Source: an uncultured Clostridia bacterium
GTDB taxonomy: Bacteria; Bacillota; Clostridia; Christensenellales; Borkfalkiaceae
Assembly (NCBI GenBank): GCA_934271255.1
Contig: CAKQQS010000001.1
Span: 310,001 to 374,000 of the forward strand
Direction: 5' to 3'
Length of the DNA stretch: 64,000 nucleotides
The notes under the pieces were generated by a model, which worked only from the letters and a program-made list of their open reading frames with translations, did no database searches and was not told the origin of the DNA. This document shows, piece by piece, positions 16,492-24,204 of this stretch. How positions within the stretch are numbered: position 1 is the stretch's first letter; each line of letters begins with the position of its first letter. The position numbers and the translations under genes are program-made.

Positions 16492-18228
16492 TTATAATTC
16501 GATGCTTTCGTTGCTGTCGTTAGACATAAACTCGTTGACGAGCGCGTTCGCTTGTTTTCTTTCTTCCAACGCCGCGCTGAGAATGTTTACGCTCTTCTTG
16601 GATGCGTCGTCGTAATATTTCGCGATATGCTTACGGTCGTTTGCGTTTTTAACAAGCGCCTTTTTACCTGCGCCTATCTTTTTAATACCTACGAACAAAG
16701 GTATGATAAGGATTCCGAAACAACAGAAAATCTTACCTTGTTTGATAAGTTTATTCGCGTCGTCGTCGGTAACTGCGGCAATCGCCTTTTTCTTTTCTTC
16801 TTCGTACTTCTTTTGAATGGAAGCGATAAGTTCGTCTTTGTTTTCCGCGTCTTCGGTTTTACCCGACCAAACGAAACTCTTGCCGAGTCTTTTTTTGTTT
16901 TCGTCGAATACTCCGCCCGATTCGTTGATGTTCAGGCTGACTTCTTTCGGATACGCTTCTTTGTTCGCCTCCATAAAGTCTTTGAACGCTTCGCTTATGT
17001 AAGGTCTTAACAACATAATTGCCGATTTCTTAGCCGAAACGGACGCGTCGCTTTGGAATACGGACGTTCTCAACTGTTGAGCGAAATCGACGGGGTCGTC
17101 TCTTCTTCTCGCTTTGATACCGTTCATTATTCTCTTTGCAACGTCTTCGTCCCCTTCGTATTCTTTGACTATCGTAAGGTATTGTTCTTCGTCTCTTAAC
17201 TCTTCTTCGCCTTCTTCGTAGTTGTTGACTAATCTCATCAACTGATCGTCTACCGTGTTAATCAACGCTTGCATATCGACGGGCGTGCTCATTATGTTGC
17301 CGAGTTCGTGTTTAATACCGTCTTCACGTTCGGACGCGTCGATTCTGCCGATATAGTTCATCATTTCGCCGTATTGCGGTGAAATTAAATGAAGGTTGGG
17401 GTACGAAACTTTTGAACTTGCCTGATACGTTTCAAACATATTGTACCAGTAATCTCTTTGTTCTTGCGCAAAGTTGGGTTTGCCTTCCATCAACACTTTC
17501 ATCCAGTGTCCGATATGTTCGTTACAAAGGTTGTCTTTGTCTTCCCCGAATATTCCGTTCGTATAAGCGTCGATATAAGCGATAATGCTTCTTCTCATCT
17601 TGAACGGATTTTGCAACTTGAAGTATTCCGCAAGCCATTCAAACGTAACCGACGACGCTTTTTTGCCTTTCATTATTCTGCCCGCGCTTACACGACGCGA
17701 TATTAACGCGAACAACAAGCACGTTTTTTCTCTGTCTCTCTTGCACGCTTCGGCAATCGCTCTCTTAGCCAACGCTTCGTTGTTGGAAATCCAACCCGCC
17801 AACGCGATAAGACAGGGTGCAAGCCAGTACTTGGGCGTCGAAATCATCAACTCTTCCGTACATCTCGATATCGTCTTTTCGGATATTAAAGCCGTATCCG
17901 TCGCTTGCAAAATACCGAGCATGCTGTCTCTGACGAGTTTTTGGTTGCCGAACTTCGATTCGAGTTCCTGACGTACTCTGATAATTTCGGAAATCGCTCT
18001 TTGGAACGCCGCTCTGAATCTCGCTTGCTTTTCCATGTCGTCGAGAATGCCTTTGAGTCTGTTGATTTCCGCCATCGTTTCAGACTTGAATACCGCAAGG
18101 TTGTTGTCTACGACTCTTAAATTGTTGTCGACGACGTCTAACGCTTTGCTGACTGTGATTACGTTGGAGTTAACGCTGCTTATCGCTCTTAACACCGGAC
18201 CTAAATCAACCGTAATTTGTCCATCCAT
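16492..18228 (-). CDS. Uncharacterised helical protein with coiled coil and a C-terminal hydrophobic segment
   Basis: I do not recognise this 578-residue protein. Residues about 25-95 look like a coiled coil with the repeat VVDNNL. A long helical middle follows, and a hydrophobic stretch near residues 500-515 (FGILIIPLFVGI) could anchor it. The tail is charged. AGGAG precedes the start. It sits in a five-gene operon with SPFH, four-helix membrane and zinc-ribbon proteins. The arrangement recalls the Bacillus ydjGHI envelope-stress genes, where a coiled-coil partner accompanies the SPFH protein YdjI, but I see no proof of homology. Confidence 0.7.
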   Translation of the reverse strand: MDGQITVDLGPVLRAISSVNSNVITVSKALDVVDNNLRVVDNNLAVFKSETMAEINRLKGILDDMEKQARFRAAFQRAISEIIRVRQELESKFGNQKLVRDSMLGILQATDTALISEKTISRCTEELMISTPKYWLAPCLIALAGWISNNEALAKRAIAEACKRDREKTCLLFALISRRVSAGRIMKGKKASSVTFEWLAEYFKLQNPFKMRRSIIAYIDAYTNGIFGEDKDNLCNEHIGHWMKVLMEGKPNFAQEQRDYWYNMFETYQASSKVSYPNLHLISPQYGEMMNYIGRIDASEREDGIKHELGNIMSTPVDMQALINTVDDQLMRLVNNYEEGEEELRDEEQYLTIVKEYEGDEDVAKRIMNGIKARRRDDPVDFAQQLRTSVFQSDASVSAKKSAIMLLRPYISEAFKDFMEANKEAYPKEVSLNINESGGVFDENKKRLGKSFVWSGKTEDAENKDELIASIQKKYEEEKKKAIAAVTDDDANKLIKQGKIFCCFGILIIPLFVGIKKIGAGKKALVKNANDRKHIAKYYDDASKKSVNILSAALEERKQANALVNEFMSNDSNESIEL

Positions 18229-18263
18229 TGTTTTCTTCTCCTTTCCCTATATAAAATATTTTA

Positions 18264-19073
18264 TTATTCGCTCATTTGGTTTTCAAACTGCGATCTAACC
18301 TTATCGTATACGGCGACAAACTTCGCTCTGAAAGTTTGATCCGCCATATTGTTTATCACTTTCCCCACCGGCAACAAATAGTTGTCGTAAAACCTTTTCG
18401 CTTTCGTTTTCAAATAGAACGTTCCGTCCGAAAGAGGCGAATCGGGATTTTTCGACAGCGACGTAAACAACGCGTAGCACGTTTTCGGAATACTCGTTCT
18501 CGCCGAAACGGTCGCGTAAGTCGCCGCAAGGTCGGGCGTGAACCATTCGATGCTCACTCTTTTCGATATCGCGTACGGACAAAATTGTTCCATAAACTCC
18601 GCGACTTCTTTCGCGTCGTCGTACTCGACGAACTTTTCAAGTATTTGTTCTTCGTAGTCTATCGAATGCGACATCGTTTTAAGCAAAAGGCTTTTGAACA
18701 ACTCTTCTTCTTCGATTTCAAACTCCGCGTCGGGCAATACTTCGTTAAACAAATTGTCAAGCGACACGCGGTTTTTAATATCCGCCACGAACGCTTTGTG
18801 ATACGCTATTATGTACAACGCCGCCGCGTGCTTAGGCACCATTTCGACAACCGTCTGCGCGCACCTTAACGCGCTGTTGAAATCTCCGCTGAAAAAGAAA
18901 TCTCTCGCCTGATTAAGCGCGTGTACCGCGCTTGGCGACGCGGTGGAGTTCCTTTTCGGAAAAATAATCTCCTGTCCGCAAAAGTCGCAATGCGCTCTTC
19001 TCGTTCTGTAATTTATCCGATCCGCCGGAACGGGCATTCCGCAACTGGGGCATAAATATTTTTCTCCTTCCAT
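18264..19073 (-). CDS. N-terminal zinc-ribbon protein with helical repeats
   Basis: This 269-residue protein starts with a TFIIB-like zinc ribbon (C8-x2-C11 and C29-x2-C32) and continues with TPR-like helical repeats (about 50-110, SALRCAQTVVEMVPKHAAALYIIAYHKA). It has no clear membrane segment. It lies between the four-helix membrane protein and the coiled-coil protein. Zinc ribbons also end the SPFH protein of this operon, which suggests a shared zinc-dependent assembly. The specific function is unknown. Confidence 0.75.
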   Translation of the reverse strand: MEGEKYLCPSCGMPVPADRINYRTRRAHCDFCGQEIIFPKRNSTASPSAVHALNQARDFFFSGDFNSALRCAQTVVEMVPKHAAALYIIAYHKAFVADIKNRVSLDNLFNEVLPDAEFEIEEEELFKSLLLKTMSHSIDYEEQILEKFVEYDDAKEVAEFMEQFCPYAISKRVSIEWFTPDLAATYATVSARTSIPKTCYALFTSLSKNPDSPLSDGTFYLKTKAKRFYDNYLLPVGKVINNMADQTFRAKFVAVYDKVRSQFENQMSE

Positions 19074-19086
19074 ATTCCCTTTGCCC

Positions 19087-19788
19087 CTATCTTACTTTGC
19101 CCGCAACGACCATTTGATTTCTTGTTTTCAATAAATTAGCGGCGGTATCCAGCGCGTCCAAAACCGCTTCTTTATCCGCTTTCGCCGTCAAAAGAGTGCT
19201 TACCGTTTCTATTTGGTCGACGAAACTTTCTTCGTAACTTTTGGAAGCGTCGTTCCCCGCCGACGTCGAATAGTCTACGTCTTCTTTGATTTTTCTGATT
19301 GCCGCTATAACGTCTTCGTCTTTCGTCAAATACGTCAAAGCGTTTACCTTAACGGAAATCTCGCGCCAGTTGACGACTCTCGCTTCTCTTGCCGCCGTAT
19401 TGTCCGAAACTCTCGTAAACATTTTTATTCCGAGTACGAACGCTATCAACGCAAAAATCAATACTACTACGTTCAGAAGTATCGTCGCCGTAACCTTTTG
19501 GGGGTTGATTGCCATAATGATTATATTCATTACGAGCGCGACGACGAAATAACAAAGCGTAATATACGCGGTAGGAATTATCGCCGTAATAGTGCTGTTG
19601 CTTTTAAACTTCATAAATCCCGCGAAAAGTCCTACAAGAACGAACGCCAGATCTATAAACCCGTAAGCAAGATACAACGCGGTTTTCGCTTTGTTATAAT
19701 CGACCAAAACGAAAAACAATACGTTAAACAGTATAAACAATAACCCTATAACGATTAAAGTAACCTTGGATTTTAAAAAGTTTTTCAT
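19087..19788 (-). CDS. Four-helix membrane protein of the SPFH cluster
   Basis: This 233-residue protein has four predicted membrane helices (about 10-29, 37-58, 68-92 and 103-123) and a cytosolic helical C-terminal half. It is not a family I recognise. It is tightly placed between the SPFH gene (16 nt) and the zinc-ribbon gene (13 nt). It could anchor the SPFH complex to the membrane, because the SPFH protein itself has no obvious N-terminal transmembrane helix. Confidence 0.72.
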   Translation of the reverse strand: MKNFLKSKVTLIVIGLLFILFNVLFFVLVDYNKAKTALYLAYGFIDLAFVLVGLFAGFMKFKSNSTITAIIPTAYITLCYFVVALVMNIIIMAINPQKVTATILLNVVVLIFALIAFVLGIKMFTRVSDNTAAREARVVNWREISVKVNALTYLTKDEDVIAAIRKIKEDVDYSTSAGNDASKSYEESFVDQIETVSTLLTAKADKEAVLDALDTAANLLKTRNQMVVAGKVR

Positions 19789-19804
19789 ATAACTCCCCCT
19801 TTAT

Positions 19805-21034
19805 TTACTCGCATTTCGTTCCGCATTCGGGGCAAAACTTAGTGCCTTGCGGCAATTCCGCTCCGCAGTTGGGACAAGTCGCTTGCAATTTTGCTCCGCA
19901 TTCCCCGCAAAACTTTGCGTTTGGCGAGATAGGCGCGCCGCATTTCGGACAAAAACTTCCTAACTTCGCGCCGCATTCGGGACAGAACTTAACCCCTTGC
20001 TTTACAGCCGCTCCGCAAGACGAACATTTTTGCATATCCGCCGCCTGCGGTTGTTGTTGCGGTTGTTGTTGCGGGTTTGCGTTCATGCTTCCGAAAGCGT
20101 TTTGAGCCATATTGTTCATCGCCCCGCCGAACGCTCCGCCGAGTCCGAAGCCCATTCCGAGCCCCATACCCGCGTTCATCATTCCGCCGCCCATCGTAGA
20201 TTCGTTACCCGCGGCGGTACCTAAAACTTCAAAGCCTTTTTCCTGTTGATAGGTGTACCCTTCTCTTTCACGCTTTCTCGCCATCGCAGCCGATTCCATA
20301 TCCATCTTTCTCGCCGCGATTTTCGCTTCGTTGATAGCCTGAATGTCTTCGTCGGGTACGTTTATCGACATAAACGAGAAGTTGTCGATTTTAATACCGT
20401 AATCCGCAAAGAAAGGTATCATTTGTTCTTTAAGCGAATCGGAAAGTTCCTGATAATACGCGCTTACCTTTAAAATACCGATGTTTTTGAGTATCATCGT
20501 CTTACCCAAAGTGTCGCTTACTCTTTCTACGATTTTACCGCGTAAATAGTTAGCCAACTCGTCTTTGGAATACGTTTCTCTCGTACCGACGACTTTTTGG
20601 AAAAACTTGATAACGTCTTTACCGTCTTTGTCGTCGTTGTTGATATGCGCCCCGAACAAACCCGCAGCCCTTACGTGTACGTTTACGCCTTCGTCCGCGT
20701 CCTGCATCTGAATGGGGTTGGACGTACCGAACTTCAAGTCGTTCAAATACACCATATTAACGAAATAAACGACGCAGTGGAAAGAAGAAACGCCGCCCGA
20801 AAGACGGTTCCTCCATTTATTTACGAATCCCCACATGCTGTTGTTCGATTCGTCCAAAGTGTAATGCCCCGGTAAAAACGGGTGTATCTCCCCTTCGTTT
20901 ACGAACAACGCGACCTGCGACGGCGCAACGAGCAACTGCGCTTTGCAACTGAAATCTTCTTCGCCGAACTTATGAATGATTTCTTCGTTGGCGGCAGGCG
21001 ACGAAGGTTCGTATTTTATCACTTCTACTACCAT
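19805..21034 (-). CDS. SPFH (stomatin/prohibitin-like) protein with C-terminal zinc ribbons, YdjI-like
   Basis: This 409-residue protein has an N-terminal SPFH domain (about 25-240), a Gly/Met-rich linker (GMGLGMGFGLGG), a Pro/Gln stretch and a C-terminal array of zinc-ribbon motifs (CSSCG, CPECG, CPKCG, CGECG, CPNCG, CPECG). This layout matches COG4260 and the Bacillus YdjI protein, which works in membrane stress with PspA. It heads the cluster and is driven by a promoter with a G10 tract in its spacer. The family is well supported; the role in envelope stress is inferred. Confidence 0.88.
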   Translation of the reverse strand: MVVEVIKYEPSSPAANEEIIHKFGEEDFSCKAQLLVAPSQVALFVNEGEIHPFLPGHYTLDESNNSMWGFVNKWRNRLSGGVSSFHCVVYFVNMVYLNDLKFGTSNPIQMQDADEGVNVHVRAAGLFGAHINNDDKDGKDVIKFFQKVVGTRETYSKDELANYLRGKIVERVSDTLGKTMILKNIGILKVSAYYQELSDSLKEQMIPFFADYGIKIDNFSFMSINVPDEDIQAINEAKIAARKMDMESAAMARKREREGYTYQQEKGFEVLGTAAGNESTMGGGMMNAGMGLGMGFGLGGAFGGAMNNMAQNAFGSMNANPQQQPQQQPQAADMQKCSSCGAAVKQGVKFCPECGAKLGSFCPKCGAPISPNAKFCGECGAKLQATCPNCGAELPQGTKFCPECGTKCE

Positions 21035-21090
21035 GCTTTATTCTCCCTTTTTTCTTGGTTTTTCAACGCTTTTCGCATTACTATGTTAAT

Positions 21091-21119
21091 AATATAGCAT
21101 ACCCCCCCCCCTATGTCAA
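21091..21119 (-). promoter_or_regulatory. Promoter of the SPFH cluster with a G10 homopolymer in its spacer
   Basis: On the minus strand, TTGACA (21114-21119) and TATATT (21091-21096) are separated by exactly 17 bp, ten of which are an unbroken G tract (C10 on the plus strand, 21102-21111). Slippage of the tract would change the spacer length and therefore promoter strength, as in known phase-variable promoters. The start codon is about 57 nt downstream. Confidence 0.8.
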
Positions 21120-21210
21120 GTCTCATCGTAAAAAAATTGCTTTTGCCGTAATATTTTTTCATATTTTTCTCGTTGTCGCCCCGCTTTTTCTTTTTTCGGT
21201 ATTTTCCCGT

Positions 21211-21237
21211 CCGACGAAAACGGTCGTCGGGCTTTTT
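21211..21237 (+). terminator. Orphan terminator-like hairpin, plus orientation
   Basis: CCGACGA (21211-21217) pairs with TCGTCGG (21224-21230) and is followed by GCTTTTT. No plus-strand gene precedes it. A further CGACGGCCGTCG palindrome follows directly. Confidence 0.45.
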
Positions 21238-21311
21238 ACCCGACGGCCGTCGATATATCTCTATGCTTTTTTACCTTTTTACCCGTTTATTCGTCAGCCC
21301 CAACTTACCCC

Positions 21312-21550
21312 TTACGCTTTGAGTTACGCAACGCCGCGTGCGATTGCAAGGCAATTACAACCCGAAAGAAAATCGCCGAAAAGCAAAACGCGTTACGCTT
21401 TGAGTTGCGCAACGCTACGTGCGTTTGCAAAGCAATTACAACCCGAAAGAAAATCGCCGAAAAGCAAAACGCGTTACGCTTTGTGTTACGCAACGCTACG
21501 TGCGATTGCAAGGCTATTACAACCCGAAAGAAAATCGCCGAAAAGCAAAA
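21312..21550. repeat. 81-bp tandem repeat, three copies
   Basis: Units start at 21312, 21393 and 21474, with only a few substitutions; the last is slightly shortened. Each contains a TTACGCTTTG...GCAACGC start and a CGAAAGAAAATCGCCGAAAAG end. Because 81 is a multiple of three, open frames cross the array on both strands, but none has a ribosome-binding site. It lies between the rpsI terminator and the SPFH promoter region. Confidence 0.9.
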
Positions 21551-21580
21551 AAATACTCTCGGGAAAACCTGAGAGTATTT
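21544..21580 (-). terminator. Intrinsic terminator of rplM-rpsI
   Basis: AAATACTCTC (21551-21560) pairs with GAGAGTATTT (21571-21580) and is followed on the minus strand by a run of T. It is 40 nt after the rpsI stop. Confidence 0.85.
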
Positions 21581-21620
21581 TGTGATTTTTGTCGTTGTCG
21601 CCGATACAAGGCGATAAAAA

Positions 21621-22034
21621 TTATCTCTTGCTGAATTGAGGCGATTTTCTTGCTTTCTTCAAGCCGTACTTCTTTCTTTCCTTCATTCTGGAATCTCTCG
21701 TCAAGAATCCTGCTTTCTTTAAAGCAACGTGAAGTTCGGGTTCCGCAAGGTTAAGCGCTCTTGCGATACCATGACGAATCGCGCCTGCTTGTCCCGTGAA
21801 TCCGCCGCCTTTTACGTTAACCAAAACGTCGTATTTGGTAAGCGTTTCGGTCAAAGCCAAAGGTTGACGTACGATATACTTTAAGGTGTCTAACCCGAAG
21901 TATTCGTCCAAAGTCTTGCCGTTGATGGAAATAGTTCCGTTTCCGCCGGGAATAAGACGGACTCTTGCTACGGCGCTCTTTCTTCTACCTGTTCCCCAGA
22001 ATTGAATTTTCTTTTTCGTTGTTCTTGCTGCCAT
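21621..22034 (-). CDS. rpsI: 30S ribosomal protein S9
   Basis: This 137-residue protein carries the S9 hallmarks: GTGRRKSAVARVRL near the N-terminus, GGGFTGQAGAIRHGIARAL in the middle and the basic C-terminal tail ending KSPQFSKR that reaches the decoding centre. It is 11 nt downstream of rplM, the universal bacterial pairing, and ends at an intrinsic terminator. Confidence 0.98.
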   Translation of the reverse strand: MAARTTKKKIQFWGTGRRKSAVARVRLIPGGNGTISINGKTLDEYFGLDTLKYIVRQPLALTETLTKYDVLVNVKGGGFTGQAGAIRHGIARALNLAEPELHVALKKAGFLTRDSRMKERKKYGLKKARKSPQFSKR

Positions 22035-22045
22035 AACCTATCTCC

Positions 22046-22477
22046 TTAAAACAATTTAAGTTCTACGGGCTTTTGAGCGGCGTTGTTATGCTCCGCGCCC
22101 TTGTAAAGTTTGAGTTTCTTTATCATTTGTCTGCCGAGCCTTGACTTGGGAAGCATGTCTTTAACCGCTTCGTAAACTACGAAATCGGATTTTTCGGCAA
22201 GCAATTTGCTGTAAGGAATCTCTTTTAAACCACCGATATAACCGGTATGATATCTATAAATCTTTTTTTCCGCTTTGTTACCCGTCAAAACTACTTTGTC
22301 CGTGTTTATAACGATAACGTAATCGCCCGTGTCAACGTTAGGCGTAAAAGTAGGCTTATTCTTTCCGCGAAGAATTGCCGCTACTTTCGAGGCAAGTCTG
22401 CCGAGAGGCAATCCGGTTGCGTCGACAACGTACCATTTTCTTTCAACCGTGTTAGCGTTTGCCATGTAGGTTTTCAT
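22046..22477 (-). CDS. rplM: 50S ribosomal protein L13
   Basis: This 143-residue protein of normal length begins with the L13 pattern WYVVDATGLPLGRLAS and contains NTDKVVLTGNK and the C-terminal LKLYKGAEHNNAAQKP. It has its own promoter and a leader in which the Shine-Dalgarno is paired (see 22484-22556), so it may be translationally autoregulated. It precedes rpsI. Confidence 0.98.
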   Translation of the reverse strand: MKTYMANANTVERKWYVVDATGLPLGRLASKVAAILRGKNKPTFTPNVDTGDYVIVINTDKVVLTGNKAEKKIYRYHTGYIGGLKEIPYSKLLAEKSDFVVYEAVKDMLPKSRLGRQMIKKLKLYKGAEHNNAAQKPVELKLF

Positions 22478-22483
22478 AATGTA

Positions 22484-22556
22484 TTCTCCTTAATATATTT
22501 GGAGAAATTGTGTCCGTATCCACGTCATACGAACCGAGTCATTGCGGGGGCTACCG
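22484..22556 (-). promoter_or_regulatory. rplM leader with sequestered Shine-Dalgarno
   Basis: In the RNA, UUCUCC (22506-22501) can pair perfectly with GGAGAA (22489-22484), which contains the rplM ribosome-binding site, across an 11-nt loop. Two further hairpins lie upstream: CGTAT/ATACG and GCGG/CCGC. L13 leaders are known in Bacillota; whether this is that family needs a covariance search. Confidence 0.55.
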
Positions 22557-22591
22557 CAGATAACGCCAATTTCCTTTATAAATGCCCTACT

Positions 22592-22620
22592 ATTTTAATG
22601 CAATCTAAAAATATTGTCAA
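22592..22620 (-). promoter_or_regulatory. Sigma-A promoter of rplM-rpsI
   Basis: TTGACA (22615-22620), 17 bp and TAAAAT (22592-22597) on the minus strand. It lies just after the truA stop and gives a leader of about 110 nt. Confidence 0.85.
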
Positions 22621-22636
22621 GCATTTTTCGGCATTT

Positions 22637-23383
22637 TTAAAATGTTTTATCGTATTCTACGCTTACGAGAGTCAAACCCTTGGCGGGCATGGTTTTGCCC
22701 AAGTTTTTTCTTTCGCCCGTTTCTATGCTTTTTTTAACGTTTTCGGGCGGAGTTTTCCCTCTGCCGACGTGCGTCAGCGCGCCCGCGATTATCCGTACCA
22801 TATTGTAAAGAAACCCGCTGCCCGTTACCGTTATCGTTACGAATCCGTCTTTCCGTTCTACGACGCATTCGTAAACGGTTCTTACCGTGCTTCTCAACTT
22901 AGTGCTTCCCGTCGCGCAAAAACATTTGAAATCGTGTTCCCCCTCGACGTACTTCGCGCCTTCTTTCATTTTTTCCACGTCGACGGGCGGTATCATCGCT
23001 GCGTACCGTTCGTATAGCGGAACGCTTATTTTACTCTCGTACATAACGTAACGATAAGTTTTCCGTTTCGCGTTTCTTCTCGAATTGAAATCGATGCCGA
23101 CTTCTTTCGACGAAAGGACTTTGACGTCTTCGGGCAACCGTATAGACAACGCTATCGCGAACCTGTCTGCGGGCATTTCCGATTCCGTCAGAAAATCGCA
23201 CGTTTGTCCCATGGCATGCACGCCCGAGTCCGTTCTCCCGCTGCCCGTTACCGTAACGTTTTCGCCCGTTACCGCGAAAATCGCTTCTTCGATAGTTTGC
23301 TGAACGCTTCTTTTACCGCGTTGTTTTTGCCAGCCGCAAAACGCCGTTCCGTCGTAAGAAACGGTTAAAAGTATTCTTCTCAT
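22637..23383 (-). CDS. truA: tRNA pseudouridine(38-40) synthase
   Basis: This 248-residue pseudouridine synthase modifies the anticodon stem of many tRNAs. The catalytic Asp is in GSGRTDSGVHA, and YDGTAFCGWQKQ near the N-terminus and GSGFLYNMVRIIAGAL near the C-terminus are family signatures. The start at 23383 overlaps the ecfT stop (ATGA); a longer in-frame extension would lie inside ecfT and is rejected. Confidence 0.96.
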   Translation of the reverse strand: MRRILLTVSYDGTAFCGWQKQRGKRSVQQTIEEAIFAVTGENVTVTGSGRTDSGVHAMGQTCDFLTESEMPADRFAIALSIRLPEDVKVLSSKEVGIDFNSRRNAKRKTYRYVMYESKISVPLYERYAAMIPPVDVEKMKEGAKYVEGEHDFKCFCATGSTKLRSTVRTVYECVVERKDGFVTITVTGSGFLYNMVRIIAGALTHVGRGKTPPENVKKSIETGERKNLGKTMPAKGLTLVSVEYDKTF

Positions 23384-24204
23384 ACTATCGCACCTATATA
23401 AATATTCAACAGCACGACGCCCGTTACCAGCCCCGCCGTCAATATAAACGACACCGCGTCGAACCAACCTATCGTCAGTTTTTTGTATTTCGTTCTGTTC
23501 TTGCTGCCCGAATAACACCTTGCGTCCATAGCGTCGCCTAGTTCGTCCGCGCGCCTGAACGACGAAATGAGCAACGGTATCAGTACGGGTATCAACGCTT
23601 TGGCTTTTTTGAACACGTTGCCGCTTTCAAAATCCGCGCCCCTTGCTTTTTGCGCTTTTATAATTCTGTCCGTTTCGTCCATAAGCGTAGGAATAAACCT
23701 TAGAGCGATGCTCATTATCAACGCGAATTCGTGTACAGGGAACTTTATCCATTTAAGCGGATACATAAGCGTTTCTATGCCGTCGGCAAGATCTACGGGG
23801 GTGGTCGTAAGCGTCAATACGGACGCTCCGAAAACCAACAAAACAAGTCTTGCCGTTAAAAAGCCCGCGTAGATAAGCCCCTTGTCCGTAATCGTTATAA
23901 ACCCGAGCCATTTGTCTACGAGTTTAGTCCCTTCTCTGTTGAAAAATATGTTCAACACCGCCGAAAAGATAACCAGAAACAACACGCCTTTTATGCTTTT
24001 AAGCACTTTGAACGGGGGTATCTTCGCTAAAATTATCGTTGCGATTAAAAACCCGCAACAAAGCGCAAGCCCGTAAAACGCAAACTTTTCGACTAAAAAC
24101 AACGCGACTATATACGCTATCAAAATAACTATTTTTATTGCGGGATTGAGTTTATGGACGATAGAGTCGGCGGGGTAATACTGCCCGAAAGTTACGTCTT
24201 TCAT
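23380..24204 (-). CDS. ecfT: ECF transporter transmembrane subunit EcfT
   Basis: This 274-residue membrane protein is the shared T component of group II energy-coupling-factor vitamin/metal transporters. It starts with FGQYYPADSIVHKLNPAIKI, typical of EcfT, has several membrane helices, and carries the coupling-helix motif ARGADFESGN and the related DAMDARCY. It overlaps ecfA2 and truA by 4 nt each. No substrate-binding S component is in the window; these are usually encoded elsewhere. Confidence 0.95.
   Translation of the reverse strand: MKDVTFGQYYPADSIVHKLNPAIKIVILIAYIVALFLVEKFAFYGLALCCGFLIATIILAKIPPFKVLKSIKGVLFLVIFSAVLNIFFNREGTKLVDKWLGFITITDKGLIYAGFLTARLVLLVFGASVLTLTTTPVDLADGIETLMYPLKWIKFPVHEFALIMSIALRFIPTLMDETDRIIKAQKARGADFESGNVFKKAKALIPVLIPLLISSFRRADELGDAMDARCYSGSKNRTKYKKLTIGWFDAVSFILTAGLVTGVVLLNIYIGAIV

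Noticed and set aside
21055..21585. Plus-strand open frame through the 81-bp repeat encoding a 27-residue repeat
   Set aside because: Repeat length is a multiple of three, the frame crosses the minus-strand promoter and a terminator, and no ribosome-binding site is present.
22247..23017. Long plus-strand open frame antisense to rplM and truA
   Set aside because: Both opposite genes are certain; the frame is a codon-bias shadow and begins inside rplM.
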